Source of the DNA: Flavobacterium piscisymbiosum
GTDB lineage: Bacteria > Bacteroidota > Bacteroidia > Flavobacteriales > Flavobacteriaceae
DNA: 64,000 nucleotides
Direction: 5' to 3'
Assembly (NCBI RefSeq): GCF_020905295.1
Contig: NZ_JAJJMM010000001.1
Coordinates: 6,324,001-6,388,000, forward strand
The number at the start of each line of letters is the position of its first letter. Position 1 is the first letter of the stretch. A model generated the notes under the pieces. It had not been told where the DNA came from, searched no databases, and saw only the letters and a list, made by a program, of their open reading frames with translations. This document shows, piece after piece, positions 9,593 to 18,002 of this stretch. A program made the position numbers and the translations under genes.

Positions 9593-10600
9593 ATGAAAAC
9601 TTCTACATCTCTCCGCCAAAACTCAAGTCATTTTTACTTAATTGGAATATTGAGTTTTCTACTAGCATCGTGTGGTTCTTACCAAAACGCTTCATATAAT
9701 GATAATGATGGAGTCTACGGTGGTTCGACAAGAACGTATGCTCAAACAAATACCACAAACACAAATAATCAATATAAAGATTACTTCAGATCATTGCAAG
9801 ATGACAGTCAGCCAACTGAAATTTTTACAGATGTTGACACTTATGGCAATTATGCCGATAATGACAGCACGCAAACAGTTGCAACCGCTTACCCTGCCTG
9901 GGGAAGTGCAAATACAGATGTTTCTGTAAACGTTTACTCTGATCCTACATGGTCAATGGGATTCGGACTTGGTTTCGGATACCCTTATTATGGATGGGGT
10001 TACGGAGGAGGCTACTGGGGATACCCTGCATACGGCTGGGGATACCCTGGATATTGGGGACCAGGATGGGGTTATCCAGGATACAGACCTTACTACGGAT
10101 ACAATAACTACGCTTATAGTTATGGAAGAAGAGGTTCTGCCGCTTATTACGGAGGAAGAAACTATGGTTATGATAGAAGCTATAGCAACAGAAACTACAG
10201 CAATAGAAGCTACAGCAGCAACAGAAGCTACACTGACAGAAATTTCAGCAATAGAAACTACACTACAAACAGAGGAAGTTATACAACAAACAGAAACGGG
10301 TATTCTGACTTTAGAAGAAGTTCTACAAACGGAAGAACTTATAATTCTTCAAGCCCAAATTTCACAAACAGAAGAAGTGCTGCTCAGGGACAAAGCAATA
10401 GTTACGACTATTCTAACAGAAGATCAAGCAGCAACACAACAACCAGAAATTACAACAGCGGTAATAACAGCGCACCAACAAGAAGCTACTCTCCTAGCCC
10501 ATCACGTTCTATGAACAGTGGCGGAGGAAGCGTGAGATCATCTGGCGGCGGTGGCGGTGGCGGAAGATCATACGGAGGAGGCGGAGGTGGAAGAAGATAA
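9593..10600 (+). CDS. Gly/Tyr/Asn/Ser-rich lipoprotein of unknown function
   Basis: 335 aa. The N-terminus has a lipobox (LLASC, Cys27), so it is an outer-membrane or surface lipoprotein. The N-terminal third (30-110) is ordinary sequence. It is followed by a Gly/Tyr/Trp-rich stretch (about 110-190), then a long low-complexity region dominated by RSYSNR/NYTTNR-like words, and a Gly run with Arg at the end. The low-complexity composition creates long meaningless reading frames in the other phases. Similar Flavobacterium proteins are annotated as hypothetical. The position, 45 nt upstream of an OmpP1/FadL porin on the same strand, suggests co-expression. No function is proposed. Confidence 0.85.
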   Translation: MKTSTSLRQNSSHFYLIGILSFLLASCGSYQNASYNDNDGVYGGSTRTYAQTNTTNTNNQYKDYFRSLQDDSQPTEIFTDVDTYGNYADNDSTQTVATAYPAWGSANTDVSVNVYSDPTWSMGFGLGFGYPYYGWGYGGGYWGYPAYGWGYPGYWGPGWGYPGYRPYYGYNNYAYSYGRRGSAAYYGGRNYGYDRSYSNRNYSNRSYSSNRSYTDRNFSNRNYTTNRGSYTTNRNGYSDFRRSSTNGRTYNSSSPNFTNRRSAAQGQSNSYDYSNRRSSSNTTTRNYNSGNNSAPTRSYSPSPSRSMNSGGGSVRSSGGGGGGGRSYGGGGGGRR

Positions 10601-10645
10601 TACCTTCTTTCACAAATCGAAAAATCATATTAAAAACTTATCCCA

Positions 10646-12151
10646 ATGAAAAAAATATTATTCCTCCTTATTACAGGACTAACTGTCAGCGTCTCACATT
10701 CACAAGAAGTATCAGACGCAGTTCGTTACGCACAAGATAACCTAACCGGAACAGCTCGTTTTAGAGCGATGAGCGGTGCATTTGGAGCAGTTGGTGGAGA
10801 TTTATCATCAATAAGTATCAACCCTGCTGGATCTGCTGTTTTTTTAAACAATCAAACCGGAATAACTTTTAGCAACCAGAATATTAAGAATAATTCTAAT
10901 TATTTTGGAACTCAAACAAGTGATAAAGAAAATTCTTTCATACTAAACCAAGCAGGAGCTGTTTTCGTTTTTAACGATCACAACCCAAGCAATAATTGGA
11001 AAAAAATTGCGATTGGAGCAAATTATGAAAACACCAATAACTTTAATAATTCTGTTTTCTCTGCAGGAACCAATCCAACAAATTCTATTGACAAATACTT
11101 TTTAACGTTTGCTAACGGAATACCTTTAAAAGATGTGACACAAATTGATTACAGAGATCAGTTTTACGATGAGCAACAAGCTGCTTTTGGATATTATGGA
11201 AAGGTAATAATACCTACAAATCCAGGCGATATTAATGGAACTCAATACCTAAGCAATGTACCTGCCGGCGGTAAATACTACCAGGAAAACGGTTTTTATA
11301 CTAGCGGATACAATAGCAAATTAAGTTTTAACATTGCAACATCTTATAAGGACAGAATATACCTGGGCGCTAATTTAAATGTCCACATAACTGATTACAG
11401 AAGAACAAGTAGTTTTTTTGAGAAAAATGACAATCCATTGCAGCCGACTGAAACAATATCTGATCTAACCTTTAACAACGACCTTTACACATACGGAAAT
11501 GGTTTTTCTTTTCAACTTGGAGCCATCGCTAAAGTTACAGAATCTTTCAGACTTGGTTTAGCATACGAATCTAATACCTGGTATGAATTATATGATGAAT
11601 TATCACAAAGTTTATATACTACAACTGATGCTATTGGAGGACAAACTAAATATTATAGCGATAATCCAAATGTTGTAAACGTTTACGAATCATATACTTT
11701 ACAAACTCCAGGAAAAATAACATTTAGTGCTGCCTACGTATTTGGAAAATCAGGATTAATTAGTGTTGACTATTCTATTAAAGACTACAGCAACTCTAAA
11801 TTCAAACCAACAAGTGATTCACGATTTAGAGGTTTAAATAATGATATTAGCAATCAACTGACAACTGCTGGTGAGTTAAGAGTTGGTGCTGAATACAAAA
11901 TAAAACAATTGAGTTTACGCGGTGGATATCGTTTTGAAGGCAGTCCTTATAAAAACGGAACTACAATTGGAGATTTAAACAGTTACTCTGGAGGTTTAGG
12001 ATATAATTTTGGAGGAACAAGAGTAGATTTAGCTTACTCTTATTTAGAAAGAAAATCGAATCAGGGATTTTTCGCAACCGGATTTACTGATGGCGCGAAC
12101 ATTACATCGAAACTCAATAATGTTTCTTTGACTTTATTATTTGAATTGTAA
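10646..12151 (+). CDS. OmpP1/FadL-family outer membrane transporter
   Basis: 501 aa with a signal peptide (1-19, ending SHSQ). The mature N-terminus has the family pattern DAVRYAQDNLTGTARFRAMS followed by GAFGAVGGDLSSISINPAG, which forms the plug/hatch of FadL-like barrels. The remaining sequence is alternating aromatic/polar beta-barrel ending in an aromatic-like C-terminal strand (LTLLFEL). The family imports hydrophobic compounds through the outer membrane; orthologues are often mislabelled 'hemin receptor'. The substrate is unknown. It follows the Gly-rich lipoprotein by 45 nt. Confidence 0.85.
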   Translation: MKKILFLLITGLTVSVSHSQEVSDAVRYAQDNLTGTARFRAMSGAFGAVGGDLSSISINPAGSAVFLNNQTGITFSNQNIKNNSNYFGTQTSDKENSFILNQAGAVFVFNDHNPSNNWKKIAIGANYENTNNFNNSVFSAGTNPTNSIDKYFLTFANGIPLKDVTQIDYRDQFYDEQQAAFGYYGKVIIPTNPGDINGTQYLSNVPAGGKYYQENGFYTSGYNSKLSFNIATSYKDRIYLGANLNVHITDYRRTSSFFEKNDNPLQPTETISDLTFNNDLYTYGNGFSFQLGAIAKVTESFRLGLAYESNTWYELYDELSQSLYTTTDAIGGQTKYYSDNPNVVNVYESYTLQTPGKITFSAAYVFGKSGLISVDYSIKDYSNSKFKPTSDSRFRGLNNDISNQLTTAGELRVGAEYKIKQLSLRGGYRFEGSPYKNGTTIGDLNSYSGGLGYNFGGTRVDLAYSYLERKSNQGFFATGFTDGANITSKLNNVSLTLLFEL

Positions 12152-12496
12152 TTAAGAATAAATAGATGAATGGAAATTTCCGTCAGGTTTTACTTGGCGG
12201 ATTTTTTTTATCCCTGTTAAACCGGAAATTTTACACCAATAAAACCTGACAGCAGTCTCGTTAGCTTAATTTTAAACAGGAATTTCAGGAATTTGAACCA
12301 AATTTTAATAAACTGATTTACTTTGTAAAGTTAATTCCACATAGTAATTAGTGCAAATTCGTGAAATTCGTGTTTGTTTTATTTATGCATACATCAGAAT
12401 AACCACCTGAAAGCTTCATAAAAAACACGTAAAAGAAAAGGAAACAAGCGGTGTTTGAATAAAAAAGTGTAATTTTGCACTCCAATTTATAAAAGT
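12152..12496. other. Intergenic region with an inverted repeat and the rimO promoter
   Basis: It holds an inverted repeat (GTCAGGTTTTA at 12182-12192 against TAAAACCTGAC at 12240-12250) with a T-run inside the loop. It also holds the dispersed word AATTCGTGAAATTCGTG near 12358 and, at its right end, the -7 element of rimO. No coding potential was seen. Confidence 0.6.
12470..12477 (+). promoter_or_regulatory. -7 promoter element TAATTTTG of rimO
   Basis: A match to TAnnTTTG, 19 nt before the rimO ATG. A plausible housekeeping promoter with a short leader. Confidence 0.55.
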
Positions 12497-13810
12497 ATGA
12501 GAACCAAGTCTTTAAAAAAGAACAAAATTAACGTAATCACTCTTGGGTGTTCGAAAAATGTATATGACAGTGAAGTGCTAATGGGACAACTTCGTGCAAA
12601 CGGAAAAGAAGTTGAACACGAAGCACCAGCAGAAAGAGAAGGAAACATTATCGTAATCAACACTTGTGGTTTTATTGATAACGCAAAAGCAGAATCAGTA
12701 AATATGATTTTGGAATACGCTGATAAAAAAGACAGAGGATTAGTTGACAAAGTTTTTGTGACTGGTTGCTTATCTGAGCGTTACAGACCTGATTTAGAAA
12801 AAGAAATTCCGAATGTAGACCAATATTTTGGTACAACAGAATTACCTCAATTATTGAAAGCTTTAGGAGCCGACTATAAACATGAATTATTAGGAGAGCG
12901 TTTGACTACTACTCCTAAAAACTATGCTTACCTAAAAATTGCCGAAGGCTGCGACAGACCTTGTAGTTTTTGTGCAATTCCTTTAATGCGTGGAAAACAT
13001 GTTTCTCAATCTATTGAAAAGCTAGTTAAAGAAGCTGAAGGATTGGCTAAAAATGGCGTTAAAGAATTAATTTTGATTGCTCAGGATTTAACTTATTATG
13101 GTCTTGATCTTTACAAAAAGAGAAATCTTGCCGAGCTTTTAGAAGCTTTAGTAAAAGTTGAAGGAATTGAATGGATTCGTTTGCATTATGCTTTCCCTAC
13201 AGGTTTCCCAATAGATGTTTTGGAAGTAATGAAACGCGAACCAAAGATTTGTAATTATATCGATATTCCGTTACAACATATTTCGGATTCTATTTTAAAA
13301 TCAATGCGTCGTGGTACCACTCAGGCAAAAACGACTCAATTATTGAAAGATTTCCGTGCTGCTGTTCCCGGAATGGCCATTAGAACTACTTTAATTGTAG
13401 GATATCCTGGCGAAACTCAGGAAGATTTTGAGATTTTGAAGGATTTTGTTCAGGAAATGAAGTTTGACAGAATGGGATGTTTTGCTTATTCTCATGAAGA
13501 AAACACTCATGCTTTTTTACTGGAAGATGATGTTCCGGATGATGTAAAACAAGCAAGAGCAAACGAAATAATGGAATTACAGTCGCAAATTTCATGGGAT
13601 CTGAATCAGGAAAAAGTAGGTCAGGTTTTTAAATGTATTATTGACAGAAAAGAAGGCGCTCATTTTGTGGGAAGAACTGAGTTTGATAGCCCGGATGTTG
13701 ATAATGAAGTTTTAATAGATGCCTCGAAACATTATGTAAAAACGGGTGAATTTGTTAATATAAGAATAATAGAAGCAACAGAATTTGATTTATACGGAGA
13801 ACCTGCTTAA
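12497..13810 (+). CDS. rimO: Ribosomal protein S12 methylthiotransferase RimO
   Basis: 437 aa radical SAM methylthiotransferase. The N-terminal UPF0004 domain has its three cluster cysteines (Cys18 in TLGCSKN, Cys57 in NTCGFI, Cys91 in GCLSERY). The radical SAM domain binds its [4Fe-4S] cluster through Cys152, Cys156 and Cys159 (EGCDRPCSFCAIP). A TRAM domain closes the protein. It uses two SAM to add a methylthio group to the conserved Asp of ribosomal protein S12. The motif set CGFIDNAKAES distinguishes RimO from the tRNA enzyme MiaB. Start at ATG 12497. Confidence 0.96.
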   Translation: MRTKSLKKNKINVITLGCSKNVYDSEVLMGQLRANGKEVEHEAPAEREGNIIVINTCGFIDNAKAESVNMILEYADKKDRGLVDKVFVTGCLSERYRPDLEKEIPNVDQYFGTTELPQLLKALGADYKHELLGERLTTTPKNYAYLKIAEGCDRPCSFCAIPLMRGKHVSQSIEKLVKEAEGLAKNGVKELILIAQDLTYYGLDLYKKRNLAELLEALVKVEGIEWIRLHYAFPTGFPIDVLEVMKREPKICNYIDIPLQHISDSILKSMRRGTTQAKTTQLLKDFRAAVPGMAIRTTLIVGYPGETQEDFEILKDFVQEMKFDRMGCFAYSHEENTHAFLLEDDVPDDVKQARANEIMELQSQISWDLNQEKVGQVFKCIIDRKEGAHFVGRTEFDSPDVDNEVLIDASKHYVKTGEFVNIRIIEATEFDLYGEPA

Positions 13811-13853
13811 ATTTACGCTAAAGAATTATCAATTTTAGATAAAAACATATTTT

Positions 13854-14420
13854 ATGAAACCTACACTATCTTTATTTCTTTTGATTTTTACCTTATGCTG
13901 CGTCAACTCTGTTTCAGCGCAATATGGCAACGGATACGGTAATGGTTACGGTGGCGGTGGTTATGGAAATGGCGGCTACGGAAGAGGTGGCGGAATGGGA
14001 ATGGACAGAAGTATGATGTCAGGACCACAACCTAACACCAGCAAACCTAAAGAAACACCACCAGAAGAAACTGCAGCCAAAATTGTAGAACAAATGAAAC
14101 CGGTAGTTAATCTAGATGAACTTCAGGCTATTGCGATTGCAAATGTTTTTACTGACAGCATGAAAGAACAAGGAATTCTTTTGAAAAATGAAAGCAGCAG
14201 CCAGGATCAAAAAGTAGAACAAATAAAAGCATTGAGAGAAAGTACTACTAAAAAAGTAACTGCTTTCCTGAATCCGGATCAGGTTGAAAAATATACTGCC
14301 TTTATGGCTGACTTTAAGGAGATAAAAAAACCTTCGAAGTCAAAAAAGAAAAAAGATTCCAAAGATAAAGACTCAAAAGAAGTAAAAGAAGACACTGAAG
14401 CAACAAAAATTCAAGAATAA
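13854..14420 (+). CDS. Small exported Gly-rich/Lys-rich protein of unknown function
   Basis: 188 aa. It has a Sec signal peptide (1-23, ending VSAQ), then a Gly/Tyr-rich segment (24-60). A helical segment of about 90 residues follows (EETAAKIVEQMKPVVNLDEL... and LNPDQVEKYTAFMADF), resembling the LTPEQ-type helices of Spy/CpxP-like periplasmic proteins. The tail is very Lys-rich and charged. It begins 43 nt after rimO and ends 33 nt before the amidase gene, so the three may share a transcript. A periplasmic or envelope role is inferred from the signal peptide only. Confidence 0.75.
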   Translation: MKPTLSLFLLIFTLCCVNSVSAQYGNGYGNGYGGGGYGNGGYGRGGGMGMDRSMMSGPQPNTSKPKETPPEETAAKIVEQMKPVVNLDELQAIAIANVFTDSMKEQGILLKNESSSQDQKVEQIKALRESTTKKVTAFLNPDQVEKYTAFMADFKEIKKPSKSKKKKDSKDKDSKEVKEDTEATKIQE

Positions 14421-14453
14421 TTGTTTCAAACTCATCTTATAAATATAAGCACT

Positions 14454-15359
14454 ATGGCAAAAAAACATTTTTGTTATCTAATTTTATCACTTATTATTAC
14501 TGCTTGTTCTACAAATCCTTACAAAAGCACAGAAAAGGTTTACGATCAGCAGCTTAAAACTTTAGAAAATCAAATTACAAGCAAAGAAGCTAAGCCAATT
14601 CCTGCAATTACCCCTGTAGTCATTGACACTACTTATGCAGCACAATTAGGCATCGTAAAGGACACTTTATCTAAAACCGGATCTACTTACTTATTAAATG
14701 GAGTAAATACAGAATGGATTGGTACTGTGAACTTTAATTTAAGAAAACCAAGTTTTATTATTATTCATCATACTGCTCAGGATTCTATCCAGCAAACGAT
14801 AAAAACTTTTACCCTAACAAAAACACAAGTAAGTGCTCATTATATAATTTCTGAGAACGGAAAAGTAGTTCAGATGTTGAATGATTATTTAAGAGCATGG
14901 CATGCCGGAGCATCGACTTGGGGAAAAAATACAGACATCAACTCTTCTTCTATAGGTATAGAACTTGATAACAATGGTTTTAAACCTTTTACTGAAGCAC
15001 AGATTAGTAGTTTAGTAGCTCTTTTAACTAAATTAAAGAAAGACTACAACATTCCTACTCAAAACATTTTAGGTCATTCAGACATTGCTCCAGGCAGAAA
15101 ACAAGACCCAAGTGCTTTATTTCCCTGGAAAACTTTAGCAGAAAAAGGATTTGGAATTTGGCCGGATGAAGTTCTGGAAGAAGCTCCTTTTGATTTTAAA
15201 ATCGAACCTGCTTTAAGAATTATTGGTTATAACACTAAAAATTTGTCGGCAGCAATTATGGCTTTCAAATTACATTATATTCAAACGGATGTTACGCCAA
15301 CTTTAGATCGAAAAACAATAGATACTATTTACTCGATTTATAAAAAGCAAATTCAGTAA
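14454..15359 (+). CDS. Lipoprotein N-acetylmuramoyl-L-alanine amidase (Amidase_2/PGRP fold)
   Basis: ATG 14454 is preferred to the TTG at 14421, because it gives a clean lipoprotein signal (MAKKHFCY...ITAC, Cys18) and 301 aa. The Amidase_2 domain has the zinc ligand motif IIIHHTAQD, YIISENGKVVQML, IGIELDNNG and the second ligand pair in GHSDIAPGRKQDPS. It hydrolyses the MurNAc-L-Ala bond in peptidoglycan during recycling or remodelling. The C-terminal 80 residues resemble the extra helical domain of AmpD/AmiD-like enzymes (peptidoglycan-binding type). Confidence 0.9.
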   Translation: MAKKHFCYLILSLIITACSTNPYKSTEKVYDQQLKTLENQITSKEAKPIPAITPVVIDTTYAAQLGIVKDTLSKTGSTYLLNGVNTEWIGTVNFNLRKPSFIIIHHTAQDSIQQTIKTFTLTKTQVSAHYIISENGKVVQMLNDYLRAWHAGASTWGKNTDINSSSIGIELDNNGFKPFTEAQISSLVALLTKLKKDYNIPTQNILGHSDIAPGRKQDPSALFPWKTLAEKGFGIWPDEVLEEAPFDFKIEPALRIIGYNTKNLSAAIMAFKLHYIQTDVTPTLDRKTIDTIYSIYKKQIQ

Positions 15360-15386
15360 AAAAGATAAGACATTAAAAATATAAAG

Positions 15387-15419
15387 CGCGTTTCTAAGCA
15401 TTTAGAGACGCGTTTTTTT
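15387..15419 (+). terminator. Rho-independent terminator after the amidase gene
   Basis: An 11-bp stem: CGCGTTTCTAA (15387-15397) pairs with TTAGAGACGCG (15402-15412) with one G-U pair. The loop is GCAT, followed by seven T. Confidence 0.85.
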
Positions 15420-15491
15420 AGTAAAGTTTGCCACGAATTACACGAATTGAAATAAGAAAAATTTAACCACCATATCGCTACCTGCTTAAAG

Positions 15492-16013
15492 GATTAAAAG
15501 TTTTTTTACCACAAATTACACAAATTTACACAAATTAAGAATGTAAAATTTAGCTACTCCTGATAGCTATGAGGATAGAAAGATCAATACCTCTTTATAT
15601 ATACTTTTTATCACAACTCGAGCGACAGCGAACAGGCGAATCAATTACATCAATTCTTCGCACAACTTGAAACAAAAACTTAACATCAGAGACTGCACAA
15701 AAAAATAAAATGATTTTGTTTCACGCAGATTTGAAAAAGATCAAAGTAGATTAAAAGTTTTTTTACCACAAATTACACAAATTTACACAAATTAAGAATG
15801 TAAAATTTAGCTACTCCTGATAGCTATGAGGATAGAAAGATCAATACCTGTTTATCTATACTTTTTACCACAACCCGAGCGACAGCGAACAGGCGAATCA
15901 ATTGCATCAATTCTTCGCACAACTTGAAACAAAAACTTAACATCAGCTACTGCACAAAAAAATAAAATGATTTTGTTTCACGCAGATTTGAAAAAGATTA
16001 AAGCAGATTAAAA
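15492..16013. repeat. Tandem duplication of a 257-bp non-coding unit
   Basis: Two nearly identical copies, 15492-15748 and 15749-16005, repeat with an exact offset of 257 nt. The first 8 nt of a third copy (gattaaaa) follow. Differences are few, for example tttatatata versus tttatctata and cagagactg versus cagctactg. Each unit contains the words TTACCACAAATTACACAAATTTACACAAATT, CGAGCGACAGCGAACAGGCG and TTTCACGCAGATTTG, but no reading frame. It occupies most of the 858-nt gap between the amidase and porin genes; the rest holds two terminators and the palindrome at 15976-16088. Confidence 0.9.
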
Positions 16014-16088
16014 TGGATTTAATTTTTAAACTTTAATAATGAATATATTTGCGCAGATCTGCCCAAATCTTTTTAAATCTGCGTGAAA
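15976..16088. repeat. Inverted repeat with CACGCAGATTT arms
   Basis: The left arm is TTTCACGCAGATTTGAAAAA plus GATT; the right arm, AATCTTTTTAAATCTGCG plus TGAAA, is its reverse complement apart from a one-base indel. The same arms recur at 45835-45943, so this is a dispersed palindromic element. Confidence 0.8.
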
Positions 16089-16149
16089 AAAGAGTTTATG
16101 AAGTCTTTCTCTTTGCCAGCACTCTATTCATCGCAAAAAAATTCAAATA

Positions 16150-16190
16150 AAAAAGCTGCCAAAACATTAGTGTGTTTCGACAGCTCCAAA
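16150..16190 (-). terminator. Terminator of the porin gene
   Basis: On the minus strand AGCTGTCGAAACA pairs with TGTTTTGGCAGCT (small mismatches) and runs into T6, right after the stop of the Bbp2-type porin. Confidence 0.75.
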
Positions 16191-16217
16191 AAAAAAAAAA
16201 AATATCAATCTTTATCT

Positions 16218-17312
16218 CTAGAAAGAGTATGTTGTAGCAATTAGTGCGTAGAATGATCCGCCTGTTGGTAAAGCATCTTTATCTAAAAAGATATCTTCTG
16301 AAGCAGCATCGTATCTTAACTCAGGAATTATCGTTAGTTTTCCAACTTTATAATTTAAAGAAACTGTATTTGCAAAAACACTAGATCCCATTAATGTTCC
16401 AACATTGGCTGCAGCATCTTTAGCATCGAAATATTCCATTCTGTAAGCTAAGCTCAATGATGGTTTGAAAGCATAATTAGCATATCCAACTACTGAAAAC
16501 CAATCACCATCTAACTCGCTGTCGAAATCATTTTTAGTTTTAGCATATGTTGCATTAAATCCTAAAGAAAAAGCATCAGTAATTGTTTTTGATGCCACAA
16601 AATCGATTTGTGTTTTATTTTCATCAGATGGGATTACTATAGTTCCCGGAGTTGGATTTGTACTTCCTGATGTAAAGTTCAAATACGCACTTCCTGTTTC
16701 TCCTATATAACCCAATTGCGCTATATATGTTTTTTGAGTTGAACCGGCATCCATAGCTGATTTAAAATCAGTAGGATTTGTAATTCCTGCCATCGCAGTA
16801 AACTTTCCTGATGTATACTGTGCTTTTACTCCAGTATTAAAGAATGGCCCATAAGAAAAGGCGTAAGACATGCTGTAGTTTTTATTTCCTACCGCATCTA
16901 ATACCTCATACCCTATATGTGTACCAAAACTACCTGCCACTACTTTAAATTCATCTGTTATCTGATAAGTGAAAAATAACTGTTTAATTAAAAATTTTGC
17001 ATCAATATCTTTATCTGTTGTTTCATTATATGAAAATTCTCCTGCTCTTTTTCCGAAACCTAAGTCTACAAAAACAGAGGCTTTCCCAAATGTGTGTGCT
17101 GCCTGTACAGAGGCCATTCCTAATTCGAATGAATCTTGTGAGTTGGTAAAGCTCGTTAATCCGTTCATTTGTTTTGAAAAATCATATTTATAATAAGCAT
17201 CTGCGGATCCTCCCCAAGTTGTTGCTGGCGAAGTCGTGGTTTCAGTATCTTCTTGAGCAAAAGCAAAAGAACTCGTTAACATCGCGGCAAAAATGTGTAA
17301 TACTTTTTTCAT
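16218..17312 (-). CDS. Outer membrane porin, Bbp2/OmpL-like beta-barrel
   Basis: 364 aa. It has a signal peptide (1-19, ending FAFAQ) and then a full-length beta-barrel with WGGSADAYYKYDF at the start and ...FYALIATTYSF (terminal Phe) at the end. Middle motifs GMASVQAAHTFGKASVFVDLGFGKR and SYGPFFNTGVKAQY match the 'putative beta-barrel porin-2' family. It probably forms a general or small-anion pore in the outer membrane. In several Flavobacteria such porins are found near acetate/acs genes, but no such genes are visible here. It stands alone, with its own terminator and a long upstream region. Confidence 0.85.
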   Translation of the reverse strand: MKKVLHIFAAMLTSSFAFAQEDTETTTSPATTWGGSADAYYKYDFSKQMNGLTSFTNSQDSFELGMASVQAAHTFGKASVFVDLGFGKRAGEFSYNETTDKDIDAKFLIKQLFFTYQITDEFKVVAGSFGTHIGYEVLDAVGNKNYSMSYAFSYGPFFNTGVKAQYTSGKFTAMAGITNPTDFKSAMDAGSTQKTYIAQLGYIGETGSAYLNFTSGSTNPTPGTIVIPSDENKTQIDFVASKTITDAFSLGFNATYAKTKNDFDSELDGDWFSVVGYANYAFKPSLSLAYRMEYFDAKDAAANVGTLMGSSVFANTVSLNYKVGKLTIIPELRYDAASEDIFLDKDALPTGGSFYALIATTYSF

Positions 17313-17674
17313 GTGTAATTGGTTTTTGGTTATTAATTGATTCTGGTTAGTTAATCTTTTATATATGTATTGTAATACTATAAGTCCCTTTTTAAAACCT
17401 CTTTTCTGCCTCTAAAACATCTTCATTTTCATTAGCGAATTTATTAACTTTTGTATGAGTAGAATAACTGAAGTCTATTTTTTTGATGTTTTGATAGCAG
17501 AATTATGGATTACAAAAATTAAATTAACAATAATCGTGATTTGACATTTATAAAGAATATTTTTTGAAAATTCAACAACGGATTTTATTGTGTTTTTAAC
17601 CAAAAACACACACTTAATCAAAATTACACATTAAAAATAACCACAAAACAACCAAAAAACTCATTCAAAAATAA

Positions 17675-17701
17675 AATACCCCCTAAAAAAATAGGGGTAT
17701 T
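17675..17701. promoter_or_regulatory. Palindrome AATACCCC...GGGGTATT, possible operator
   Basis: Perfect 8-bp arms AATACCCC (17675-17682) and GGGGTATT (17694-17701) enclose an A/T-rich loop. It lies about 360 nt upstream of the porin start, and no T-run follows it on either strand. The C/G arms stand out in an otherwise A/T sequence, so an operator is more likely than a terminator. Confidence 0.45.
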
Positions 17702-17874
17702 ACTAAAACACAAAATAAAAATAAATCAAAACAAGCATTTATATAACAAATGATCCAGTTCAAGTTATAAAGTCTAAATTCCTACAAAAATACAATGCTA
17801 AAACTCTCATTTTGACAGATATTAAACCAAAATTTGTACAAGCGGATAGCACCAAATGATCCCAAAGAATGGAA

Positions 17875-17905
17875 CAAAAAAAGGACGCACAATTGTGCGT
17901 CCTTA
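17875..17905 (-). terminator. Terminator of the GH27-GH5 unit (perfect palindrome)
   Basis: A perfect 24-nt palindrome at 17881-17904 (half-site AAGGACGCACAA). On the minus strand it is followed by seven T. It ends the minus-strand transcription unit of the mannan locus. Confidence 0.85.
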
Positions 17906-18002
17906 TACCGATAAATTACCATTAAAATTAATCCCACGAATTTCTTCCTGGTCGCTTACCTATTTTTTATCACTGGAAAACAAATAGGCATTAGCATCCA
18001 CA

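Larger units (their letters stand above)
17313..18002. other. Long non-coding gap between the porin and the GH5 gene
   Basis: 690 nt of very AT-rich sequence. It contains the upstream region of the porin (minus strand, no obvious TAnnTTTG), the palindrome at 17675-17701 and the terminator at 17875-17905. No plausible gene was seen; the short frame that continues after the GH5 stop lacks any recognisable motif. Confidence 0.6.

Noticed and set aside
9969..10514. Long open frame in another phase of the Gly-rich lipoprotein gene (also 9672-9929)
   Set aside because: Low-complexity Gly/Tyr/Ser codons keep the other frames open; the product is repetitive Thr/Glu/Ile-rich nonsense and no start region is visible.
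15492..16013. CRISPR array
   Set aside because: Only two copies of a long 257-bp unit are present, without short repeats, spacers or cas genes.
17906..18002. Continuation of the GH5 gene beyond its stop
   Set aside because: The GH5 ends normally at KYNIWD; the downstream frame is short and has no GH5 or sorting-domain motif.
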